Of a DNA stretch of 64,000 nt, positions 36,901-48,900 are shown piece by piece; the stretch's first letter is position 1; each line of letters begins with the position of its first letter. Both the position numbers and the translations under genes were made by a program. Under the pieces are notes generated by a model. That model searched no databases. It was not told where the DNA came from and was given only the letters and a program-made list of their open reading frames with translations. Source of the stretch: Diospyros lotus (taxonomy: Eukaryota > Streptophyta > Magnoliopsida > Ericales > Ebenaceae); the NCBI RefSeq assembly GCF_014633365.1, contig NC_068338.1:20656616-20720615 (forward strand), read 5' to 3'.

Positions 36901-39900
36901 TCGATGGGTCTAATAATTTCGGACTTTGGATAATGAAAATGAGAGCTTTGTTGGGTAATCTAGGATTAGAAGAGGCTCTCGATGGAGAGTCAAAGATGCC
37001 GGAAGATTTTTCTCATTCTATGGTTTGCGAGTGCTAATTGTTTATGAGAGAAAGGCTAAGTGCTGTTAGCTTTGTAATTTTGGGGGGGAAAATAATTGGG
37101 GCGCTTGGGAATAGAAGGGAGAGAAGGGCCATTGCTGTACTGATCGAATTCTTGTAAATAAAGACTGCTCTCGAAGGTGGTTCCAAGGTTGGATGTAGTG
37201 CCATTCACATGGCATGAACCAGGATAAAATTTTGTTTTCTCATGTGGTTCGTGTGTTTCATTTCTTGTTTTGTTCTTGATTAATTTCTGTTTTTTATTAT
37301 ATGTTTGTGTTGTGGTGTGTTGGCCGATGAGTTGTGAGTGATTGTGAGGGGTGTTTGATCGGTTTCTTGGAGGATTACAAGGCTGTCAGTGCTCCCAATT
37401 CTAACAGATGACATCATCCCGCATTGCCCTTTTCTTCAAGGGGAAGTTTTGGAGAGTTGTTATTGTTGTCAATGAACATCAGTTGTCATATGCCTACTTT
37501 TCTGTCAATGTCAGGGACAAGAATAAGCTTCTACCCTACAATAATCTGCTTCTACTGTCTTGCTTTGGGGACCATACTCCACATAGGGTTTCTACTATCA
37601 TCTTAGACATCATCATCCATAATGCCCTCTTCTTTAAGGTGAAGTTTTGGAGGGTTATTGTATTCAATGAACAATGACTATCTTGATGACAAACTGTGGA
37701 GCAATACCTCCTCTAATGCTACCATTTTGGTCTTTCTTTTGCAGTTACTGAAAAGCATGTGTCCTTGGTGTCACGACCTAGGGTTTACTTAGGGTTTGGA
37801 TGGGAAATTGAGAAGAGTATGGGGAAGAATTAGACAGAAATGGAAAAAGACAGCAAGAATAGAGGCAGAATAGAGGAGAACAGGAGAGAGAAATGTAGAG
37901 AGAGAAAACATAATTCAGATTATCATTTCACAATAATCCTTTCTTTTCAGCTCCAGTAGCTTTATATAGCTACTATTCCTAGGTAAGTATTTTTGTTACA
38001 AAGTAAAGAGAAAATATAACAACTAAAATAACAAAATAAATACTCCTAAAGTACTATTATATCCTTGGGGTCATGACAATTTCCCCTTCCTAGAGAGAGT
38101 TTTTGTCCCTAAGAACTTACAATGACTACCCACTATTCTTCATCCAATCCCTGCCTTTTGTATCAGATTTCTTCTTCTTCTCTTCTTCCTTTCTTTCCTT
38201 CTCCTTCTAAGTCTTTTCCTGTCTTCTCTTATGTTTCGTTGCTATTGCTTTTCCTGCAAAAATAAAATGTAGACTTCGCAGATCATCGTGTTAAGGCTTC
38301 TTTCCACAATGTCAAAGCTCCTGAACTTGATGGTAGCAACCTTCTCTTCCTTCATCTTCCGAATCTGGTTTACACAGGGTCATATGATAGCAATACTGTT
38401 ATATTGCCCAAGATAAAAAATGCTCAAAATAGCAGAGCAATTTTCTTCGGTTGGGATTATCTTAGCTTGTGATTCCTCATCTTTTTCCAACCAAAGGCGA
38501 AGAAGCAGTACTCTTAGAATCTTCTTTCTTAGAACCATTCCTGCCCTTAGCCTCCAGCTTTTTTCTTTGGTCTGAGTCCTCATCGGCTATTTGTCCACGC
38601 TCATTAGCTTTAGTATCAATTTCCTTAGAGTCGCCTGTAAGATCGTTCTGGTACGAAATGTTCCATCAAAACTCCTTTAGCTACATGTGGCCCGTCACAA
38701 ACTTACGGCTTATTCTTAGGATAACTTTTGGGCAGCAGCCCATGCTTTCTGTAAATGGCTTCTAATGCCATTTCTTGCAACCTTACCTTCTTAGCCACTT
38801 GTTCTATCGTGGTAGGACACATCATTTTCACAGTACACCTCATCACATCGTTAAGACCATTAATGAATTTCAACACAAAGTAAGACTCGTTCAAGGTCGG
38901 ATGGGAATTGAGCAGCAGTGCTTTCAATTCCTCAAACTTGACATTGTAATTCCTTATGGAGCCTTCTTGCTTTAAGTTATGGAATTCTTCATTGCACTTC
39001 TCATCTCTGACTTGGTTTAATGCTAATTCATCCGCTATCTGCCAACGGGAAGCATTAGGTATACTGAAAGTTGACTCCATGGATCTAGAGCTTCCAATGT
39101 GTCATGTATTTAGACCGAAGCTATTGCAATAAGGGTAGTTATGGCTGTAATGACTTGTACCTAAGGTGTGCATCAGGAATTGTACACGATAGTGGTAACC
39201 GTTTTTGGCACTAACTCCCAGTTGTGGACCAGTTTAAAAGCACAATGTCGGTTCATTCGGAAGGCATTGAAATACAATTTGAATTGCCTCATTTCCTTCT
39301 AAATTTCCCTCTTCTCTCTCCCTCTCGTTCTCTCTCAATTCTCAAACCCCCCTCCCTTTTTCTACAACTCCCGCTTAATTCTCCTCTAAATAGATGAGAA
39401 TTCTCTAGTTAGATCTTGGATCTAACACAATGCTTGCTCAAATTGGTCCTACAGTGGATCTAGAGTTTTCCTTTATTTCTGAAGGTTGACTCTATGGATG
39501 AGTAATGTCAAGATCTCCACCTGTTGCTAGATCTGATCTCTTTCTTTGAATAATCAAATCCGAATACTCCTTAGAAAGTAACTCAGCTGGGAGGTGAATC
39601 TAAAATTGTTTAGCCATCATAATCATAATTTCATTCAGCTGTTTGTTGAGTTTAGTGCATGTTTTCTCGAATTTTGTGTCCATGATTCGCTTTTGAAATT
39701 GCTTCCGTTGCGCAACTCTACCTCCTAAACTTGATTGACTTTTGTTCGGCCTCCAAATTGCCCAGAATTCAATCACTAAAATTGCTTCGATTAACCAACA
39801 AAGAAACAACCCATGAGTAATTGTTTATGATCTTCTTACAAAGACCAATAGTGAATAGCAATCTATTGAGGATCGGTTACCGCTCTCAATTCCAATTGAG

Positions 39901-42900
39901 ATCGCCTTACTTGCAGTTAGCAGAAATTGCCTCCAAGGTTGAACTCAATTCTTTTGCTGCTTCTTGAATCACCTCCTGTGACTCGTTCAATTCCACCCCC
40001 AATCGCCTATCAATGTCGTCGCTTGCTATGGATCGACAATCCACAATTCCAAGCTAACCGCCGTGGGTCACTACAATTTACTGATTCGATCGCGATCGCT
40101 ATGATCTGGATCACTCGGATCTGCCTCCAATTCGTGACTTTGTACGCATTGCAATCATGGCCATTGGTCGAGGACCACCGGCTGATTGTAGTTTCTTGAG
40201 TTCGCTTGGGTTGTTGAAAATCGCGACCTAGATCGTCGAAATGCGCCTATCTCTGCTTTGGTGCTGAAATCGCCAAATTCTGCTTTGTTGGATCAAATAA
40301 TTGGATTTAACGGAATCGTAGTTAAGAATTGTTGGACAACCAAGAATCATTGGACTCGCCGCCAATCAAGACAAACAACGGCCGCGACCCGCACCCCAAT
40401 CCAAACCAATCATCGAAACCCTTCAACCCAATTTTCGGAACCCCTACAACTAATCGCTATCTACTCGCGATCATAGTAAATTCAAGATCACTTGGACTCT
40501 GTTAGCAATCGCTGTGATTCAACGATCGCCCCAGCCGATGCCTTCTTCTTACCCAATCATTGTCCAATGGCCAGAGGACCATTGGCCTTGACGAATTTCT
40601 CTGAATCATCGGAATTTGCTGCTTAACCGATTCTGCTGAAAATTGTCGGAATTTCACCTGAATGTTGACTGGAAATTTCTTTGCCCACAGTCGATGAATG
40701 ATTGGCCTTGAAATCAAATGTCACAACTTGGTGTTTACCTAGGGTTTGGATGGGAAATGGAGAAGAGTATGGGGAAGAATTAGACAGAAATGGAGGGATA
40801 TAGCAAGAATAGAGGGAGAACAGAGGAGAACGGGGGAGAGAAATGTAGAGAGAATAAAATTCAGATGATCATTTCACGATAATCCTTTATTTACAGCTCT
40901 AGTAGCTTTATATAGCTACTACTCCTAGGTAAGTATTTATGTTTTTTTATTTGAAATAATTGAAGACTAATATAATAGTAATGAAATCATAAGAGTAATA
41001 TAACAATCCTTAGAAAAACACCAGTCCCACCCACCAACGAACTAGAAAAAACCCATAAAAACCAACTACCCCCCCAACCCCAGGCATTAGGGAAGCCTGA
41101 TCAACCCAATCTGACTACATAACCAACCAGCCTAGAAGAGAGAGAGAGGAACTTATCGGCCAAGAGCCGAGGCAGATATGATAACTTGGTCCGTTGAGTA
41201 AGGGAAAAATGGCTCCACTACCTTAACCCAAGCCACTAACCTGACTACCACCAAGTTAAAGATATCAATCACACCAGACCCTCGGATCCTTGAAGACTAA
41301 TCTGTTCCACTCCAGGTTTTTTCAATGCTCATAAAGATGAAGAATGGTTGAAAGACAAATATCATCCTACAAATTTACTTGGCGTAATAGAAAGGAGAAA
41401 TGAGCTTGCACGAAAGATGGCAAAGGATTTTTTGCTTGATTTGCAGAGCAAAACACTAGATTTAGGTCTTGGCGTCAACACTTTATCTCTAAACAAATTA
41501 GGACAAACAAGTGAAAAAAGAAGATGACACGGAAAGGCACCAACTAAAGAAAGTGATATTCTTTTAGCTGCTCCCAAAGCTCATCATGTTAGCTTTGAAC
41601 CCAGATGGATCCAAATTGACATTGAACAAGCACAGGCGCTTGTTAGGAAACTTGACTTTGAAAAGGGAATTGGGGATAACATATTATCTAGGGTTGACAA
41701 TGATAGAATGAATAGGGACAAGTCTTATACTGGTTCCAGTGGCCTCGTTATCATTGTACGGGGTTTAGCCTCTGTAAAAGGCCTTGAGGGCATTAAACTG
41801 CTAGATACCCTTCTAACTTCTTTGGTGCATTCATGGAGTGGATTACTATGGATTAGTGGAAACAAGTGAACTTAAGGGTCTTCGACATGTTAGGATGGAT
41901 GGCAAGGGTTCTAATGGACCTAGTGATGGGATTGACTGGGAAAAGAAATTAGACTCTTGTTGGCAGGAGAGGTTGAAGTGTCGAGATCCGTTGGAAGTAA
42001 TGACTGCTAAAGAGAGGGTAAGTATTTATGTTTCAAAGTAAAGAGAAAATATAACAATTAAAATAACAAAATAACTACTCCTAAAGTACTATTATATCCT
42101 TGGGGTCATGACATTTGGCTGTGGAAGCATATAATGTTTTGTAATGATAGATTTGTTGCTGTTATGATTTATGATTAATTGTGTAGTAGTTTGTATTGCG
42201 ATTGTTATTGCTGAGTGTAAGTGTGAGGCGGTGCCTCTCTTTTTGTTCAGTGAATTGCATATATAAGCAGTTCACGGTCTCTCTTGTAGGTGGTTAATTC
42301 ATTCGATCATTTTAGTAAAATGCTCGAGGTTATTTTTCTCTCTTCTTGTTCTTCTTCATTTGTGCCCTAGGGCTTTGTTACATGGTATTAGAGCCAAGTT
42401 GCTCTCCTCTAATGGCCTTTAATCTTGTTCTCAATTCATCCTCCTCTCCTTCTGCTCGATCCTCCTCGTCTTGTCTTCTGCTTCTCAATTTGATTTCTCA
42501 GCGGTTGCATAAGCTTTTAGCTTTATTCCTATAAAGCTTGATTCTAGTAATTATATATTTTAGAAGGCTCAAATTCTCGCTACAATTTGAGCTTTTGGTC
42601 TAGTTTCGTTTCTCAATAAAACACCTTCTCCATCGAAATGTCTATCCGATCCAGAAGGAGGAGATGCTGTGGTTAATCTAGAATACTTGAGCTAGATCCG
42701 ATCAGACCAGCTCCTGTTGGGATGGCTCTTCTCTTCCATTGGTGAAGAAGTTTTAGCGCAGGTGATTTACTGTGAATTATTTGCTGAGGTATGGCTTTCT
42801 TTGGAAAATCTTTATGCATGTCAAACTATAGCTATGCCGTTTCAATTGAAGCAAAAGCTAAGGTCAATTAAGAATGATGAACTTTCTATAAATGATTACA

Positions 42901-45900
42901 TCCTTAAAATTAAGACGATCAGCCATACTCTAGCAGCTATAGGAGAGCCATTAACTAACAAAGATTTGTTGCTTGCTACACTAAACGGACTAGATCAAGA
43001 CTACGAAACTGTAGCAGATGGATGACATTGATTTGGAGAAGGTTCAATACTTTCTTTTAATGTATGAACAAAGGTTGTCAGTTAAGAATTCATTACATTC
43101 AATAAGTTTTGATTCTATGACCTCGACTATGCATGCAAATGTTGCATCATTCCCTACACAGAATAGCGATGGTTTTGGTAATAATAGAGGAAGTTATTCT
43201 CAGAGAGGAAATAGTTACATGAATAGAAGAGGGAGAGGCCAAGGTAGAGCATCTAATAGACGGATCTATTGTTAGTTGTGTGGGAAGGCATGGCATTTTG
43301 TAGACAAGTGTTATCATTGGTTTGATAAGAATTGTCAGCAAGTGTCTAATCAAGGTTTTGGCAGACCTAATGGTGGAAATCAGTTCAATTTCGGAGCTTA
43401 TATGGCCTCCTTTAGTGATTTTAATGGGGCCTACACGAGTGAGACATGTTCCATACAAGGTTCTCACTATGGCAGCTTCCTTAAACCGTCATCTTCTTCT
43501 GATAATTTTGTTGCTTAGTCTTCCTTTTCAGATCTCTCTTGGTTTGTCGATTTAGGGGCAACCAATCACATTACCTAAAACCTAAGCAATCTATCATTGC
43601 ATACTCCTTACAATGGTGGAGATAAAGTGGCCATAGGTAATGGTAAGAAACTACCTATTACTAATGTTGGTTCTAGTCATTTATGTACTCAACTTAAGCC
43701 TATTTCAATTCTTTCAGTACCCAATGTTCATGTTCCAAGTATGAAGAAAAATTTACTTAGTGTTTCATAATTAATTCATTTTCATAATGTTGTGGTTGAA
43801 TTTCATTCGGATGTTTGTTTATTAAGGACAAAGTTATCGGGCTGGTGCTACTTTGGGGACACCTTGAGGATGGGCTGTATCGGTTGCTTCTAGCATTTTG
43901 TTTTGCTGTCAACAACAATTCTGCCCAATCCCTAGCGCCTTTATCTATTGATTCTACTTCTTCTTCTTTGAATACTTGTAATAGAAAAAAATCATGTAAT
44001 AGATAGAACTCATTTAGTCATGAGTTGTCAAATTTTGTGAGTGTTGCTTAAAACACCAATGATTGCCAGCAGTGGCATGCTAGATTGGGACACCCATCCT
44101 TGAATGTAATAAAGTCCGTATTGAATAAAATTGGTGTGTCTTGTTCACTCTTAGATTTGTCTTTTTGTGACTCTTGTAAGATTAGCAAATTGAGTCAACT
44201 TCATTTTTCTAGCTGTGAAATTATTGCTACTAAACCTTTAGAATTGGTCTATTCAGACCTATGGGGACCTGCTCCTATTATGTCTATTGAAGGTTTTAGA
44301 TACTACATAATCTTTATGGATGCATTCACTAGATCTACTTGGTTTTACCCCTTAAAACTTAAATTCGACGCTTTGTCTGTTTTTACTATCTTTCATAAGT
44401 TTGTTGAACTTCAATATCGAACCAAACGGTGTTCTAAAATGCGCTAGACGCTAGTCGGGCGCCAAGATGGGGCCTAGCGCCTAGGCGGTGTATAAAAAAA
44501 TTATTTAAATAAAATTTATATTATCCTAAATACACATACATACATATATATTCATATATATAGAGATTATATATATAAATTTATTTCTATTTATATATGT
44601 ATATAAAAAGTTATTAATATATCTATAAATTAATAGAATTATTATATTATATATTATATATATAAACCAAAGGGGCGAGAGAGAATAGAGCAAAGGTTGA
44701 GACTCAGAGAGAGAGAGAGAGAGAGAGCAACCCTCTTCCTACAAGCGGTGATGATAACGTCGATGGCGGCTGTAACTAGAGAGAGCAAGCAGCAACGGCG
44801 ATGACTGAGAAAGGCTGAGACATAAAAAGAAAGTGGCGAGAGACGGTCGGTGGCGATGGCAACAGAGAGAGCAAACGGTGACGACGAGACGAGAGAGAGA
44901 ATGGGTAAGGGGAAAAAAACCCTGATTAGATGCCACTCGGCACTGATTAGCCGGGTCGGCGCCTAAGGGGGTCGATTAGGCCAAAATCGCGACTGCCAAG
45001 GGCCACCTAGGGCCGAGGCCGATTTTTAGAACACTGGAACCAAGCTTAGAGCCGTACAAACTGACAGGGGGGGAATTTAAAGTCTTCTTACCTTATCTTC
45101 ATGCTAATGGCATTCAATCTTGGTTTACATGCCCATACACTCGTCAACAAAATGGTGTGGTTGAGAGAAAGCATAGACATATAGCAGAAATGGGCCTAAC
45201 CTTGTTATCTCATGCCCAAATGCCTTTAAAATTTTGGGTGGAAGCTTTTCAGACAACTGTTCTTTAAATAAATTTGCCACCTACTTCATGTATCAAGTTT
45301 AACACACCCTTTGAATTGTTATATCAGAAGCCACCTAACTATCATTTGCTACAACCTTTTGGTTGTGCTTGTTTTCCCTATCTCCGTTCTTATAACAAGC
45401 ACAAGTTTGATTTCCATTCTACCAAGTGTATTTTTATTAGATATAGTCATACTCAGCTTGGCTATAAATGCTTGCATCCATTAGGGAGAGTGCACGTGTC
45501 TAGGCATGTGCAATTCAATGCTAGTGAGTTTCCCTTTCCTATTTTGTTTCCAACTTCTCCTTCTATATCTAAAGCAGTGTCAACTTCCTCAGGGTATTCA
45601 ACTGCTTTCTTCAACCCATTATTCCTTCTCCTACTTCTTCAATGCGTCCTCAAGTAGCACAGTCTCCAACATCAGCTCTTGTTGGGTCTCATTCTATCTC
45701 TACCAGTTCTCATGCCACAACTCCAACCACTCCCCCTGCATTGTAGTCTTTGCCCACTCAGCCATCAGATTCTAAATCTACCTTACCTAAGTTCAAGGCT
45801 GCTCCAACTCTTTTAATTCACCCTATGCTTACAAAACTTAAAGACAAACAATTTGAAACTTCTTCTCCTCATGCCTTAGTGAGTAATCTTGAACCTAGTT

Positions 45901-48900
45901 TAGTTCGTGAGGCTCTTTTAGACTCATGATGGGTTAAGGCCATGGAAGAAAAGTAGCCTTGCAAAGGAATAATACTTGGGACTTGGTTCCTTTTTTAGAG
46001 GATATGAACTTAATTGGCTACAAATGGGTTTTTCAGGTGAAATACAATGCTAATGGGTCAGTTCTAAAATATAAGGCTAGGTTGGTGGCCAAAGGTTTTC
46101 TCCAAACTCTTGGAGTGGATTATGCAGAGACTTTTAGTCCAGTTGTTAAGGCTCCAACTATCAGAGTTCTATTCTCTTTAATAGTCACTTTTGGTTGGGA
46201 CATACAACAAGTAGATGTTAATAATGCATTTCTTAATGGAGACTTGACTGAAACTATTTTCATGGCTCAATCTGAAGGGTTTGTAGATCCTCGGTCTCCT
46301 ACTCATGTGTGTCGGTTGAATAAGTCACTTTATGGGCTCAAGCAAGCCCCTCGAGCTTGGTATACAAAGCTGAGGGCTGCTTTGCAGAGTTGGGGTTTTG
46401 TGAGAGCTATGTCAGATGCGTCTTTGTTTATCAAAAGGACAGCCAGTTATGTGCTTTTTGTTCTTGTCTATGTTGATGATATACTCCTTATTGGGTTGGA
46501 TTTAACTGCACTTAGTTCTTGTATTCATGATTTGGACACACATTTTGCTTTTAAGACCCTAGGCTCTGTGAATTATTTTCTTGGGTTTGAGGCCTATAGA
46601 GATGGCAATGGCCTTTATCTCACTCAGTCCAAGCATGTTGTTGATTTGTTGAAAAAGGCTGTTATGCAAGATTACAAGCTGTGTGATACACCTATGGCTG
46701 TTGGGGCTTCTCTAATCCTTCCTTGTATAGAACTCTCATTGGTTCATTGCAATACCTTACCTACACTCGGCCGGATAGAGCATTTACAATGAATAAGTTG
46801 AGCCAATTTCTATCTAATCCGAAGTCTCAACATTGGTTAGCTTGTAAGAGGTTGCTTGGGTATCTTAAAGGCATTGTTGGCATGGGTTTGGTCTTCACTT
46901 CCTCACCGGATGATTTGTCTTTAGTGGTTTATACTAATGTAGACCATGCTGGTTGCAAGATTACTAGAAGATCTATTAGTGGCTTTTGTGTATATTTTGG
47001 ATGAAATCTTATTGTGTGGGGGTCCAAGAAACAATCGCTTGTTGCTAGATTTGTTGGGGAGGTTGAGTATCGAGCTGTTGCCCTTGGAGTGACAAAACTG
47101 ATGTGGTTGAAATCATTGTTTGTGGAATTGGGATATCCATGTGTACTTACTCCAATAGTGTGGAGTGATAATCTAGTTGCTAAGAGCATGGCTGAGAATC
47201 TGGTTTTCCATTCTCGAACAAAGCATGTTGAGATTGATGTTCATTTTGTGCGTGAAAAGGTTGAATGTGGCGAGGTAGAAATCAGATATGTTCCAACATC
47301 TGATCAAGTGGTTGATATTCTCACTAAAGGACTGCCTAGAGACCGGTTTGGGTTTTTATGTAAAAAGCTTGGGATAAAATTGTCACCTGTGTGTGCTGGT
47401 TTCAAAATTGCTGCATTGTCATCCAAAATCAAGTTCTCATCATCTACGGAGTCTGGTTTGAAGGGGGGTGTGAAAGCATCTAATGTTTTGTAATGATAGA
47501 TTTGTTGCTGTTATGATTTATGATTAATTGTGTAGTAGTTTGTATTGCGGTTGTTATTGCCAAGTGTAAGTTGTATTGTTTAGTGAACTGCATATATAAG
47601 CAGCTCGCAGTCTCTCTTGTAGGTGGTTAATTCATTTGATCATTTTAGTAAAGTGCTTGAGGATATTTTTCTCTCTTGTTCTCATTTGTGCCCTAGGGCT
47701 TCGTAACATTGGCAATATTAAGGCAAGCAAAATTTTTTTATGCCAACTCATGCAGCAGAAAAGTAGGGAAAGCAAAGGGTGATATTAAATTCATTGGTTT
47801 GCTGATGTAGTTCAGGAACTGAACTGCAATACAGGATGTTGGTTCACATATTATCTCACATTAAAGGCTTTAACAATAAGTGATGCTCATAGAATGAGGA
47901 AAACTGGAGAAACTTCCACTCCTTGTTAATCAACAAACACCTCAGGTGTAGCCATTACATATGCATTTTTATATGAAAGGATCAAACAAAAAGCTCTACT
48001 TCAAGGTAAAATTAAGCAAAATACTAAAATTACTAAAAACAAAAAAAGTCAACTAAATATGAAGATCCCTAATTTAGATATCCAGGTTAGTAAAGAATTA
48101 ACAGAATTAATTTCGATTATTATGTACTAAATAGTTACAAATGAAGGATTCCATAAAATAGCAAAATTGCAAGATTAAAACCCTCACATTGGAGTTCATC
48201 TTCAACTAAATGGCGCATAGCCATGCCATGGGCTTTCTTCAATGCCCTTTCCTTGATATCCTACCAAATTTCATGCAATTCGAGATTGGAGATTGTGTTT
48301 CTTTGTGCTGTACTGTACACCTCTTGACCTTGTGAAGGTCCCTTCATGCAATCTGCCACACGTGCCTCATTAATTGTGGTGCAGGATTTGTTTTTGATTG
48401 TGGATGATGTATGTGGGCACCCTACTCTCCATTAGTTTATTTTTTTTGTGTTATGCATCATCTATATGTATATGTGTGTGTGTGTATTCTGCGTATGCAT
48501 ATATTGCACATACCACAAATCTGATTCTAAAACCAGGATAAATTTAGTGTGATGATGTTGCAAACAGCTTTTCTTGTCAAGTAGCATTTTTGTCTGGCTG
48601 TTTATCCATCAAGGACTTACCTAACTGTCTGTATGAGATTAGTTATTGGGGTATATATCATCATGATTTTTTATAGCACAAACTTTTTAAAGTTGCAAAA
48701 CTTTTGCCCTTTCTATGTCTGTAACATGAAATCTAGTCAACGAGGCAGGTCTGCTGACAAAATGAATCTGTGTAATCAATCACGATCCAATGCTATTCTT
48801 CTCTCCATTCCCTTAAAGCTCTTCATTGATGAGTCAGCATTAGACATCCTCAATTTGTCACTTTTTGGTTGCCTTCTACATGTCTTTTCTCCTCGCCACT

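Larger units (their letters stand above)
37769..42113 (-). mobile_element. Pol-less (gag-only) gypsy element, antisense, with two nested insertions
   Basis: The 3' LTR 37769-38078 (TGTCACGACC to GGTCATGACA) and the 5' LTR 40719-42113 (TGTCACAACTTGG to GGTCATGACA, interrupted at 40945-42016) bound it. Flanks are CTTGG (37764-37768) and TTTGG (42114-42118), 4 of 5 identical. The internal region encodes gag but no protease, RT or integrase, and ends in a Lys/Arg-rich, purine-rich segment, the GGGACAA block and a PPT. Nested inside are a solo LTR (39100-39427) and a chimeric retro-insertion (40945-42016). It must rely on enzymes from other gypsy elements. Confidence 0.85.
40719..42113 (-). repeat. 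5' LTR of pol-less gypsy, interrupted
   Basis: LTR halves 40719-40944 and 42034-42113 join to about 306 bp, matching the 310-bp partner. The break carries a 17-bp repeat GGTAAGTATTTATGTTT at 40928-40944 and 42017-42033. Confidence 0.85.
42120..47708 (+). mobile_element. Full-length Ty1/copia retrotransposon with nested hAT MITE
   Basis: LTRs 42120-42382 (TGTGGAAGC to GTTACA) and 47469-47708 (TGTGAAAGC to GTAACA) flank the element. A perfect TSD TTGGC lies at 42115-42119 and 47709-47713. Order gag, protease, integrase, RT, RNase H is the copia order. PBS TGGTATTAGAGCCA is at 42383-42396 and PPT AAGGGGGG at 47461-47468. Several stops and frame changes, an altered protease and a 610-bp MITE in integrase make it non-functional. 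Confidence 0.95.

Noticed and set aside
44739..44936. Minus-strand Ser/His-rich frame inside the MITE
   Set aside because: An antisense shadow of the GA-rich centre, low complexity.
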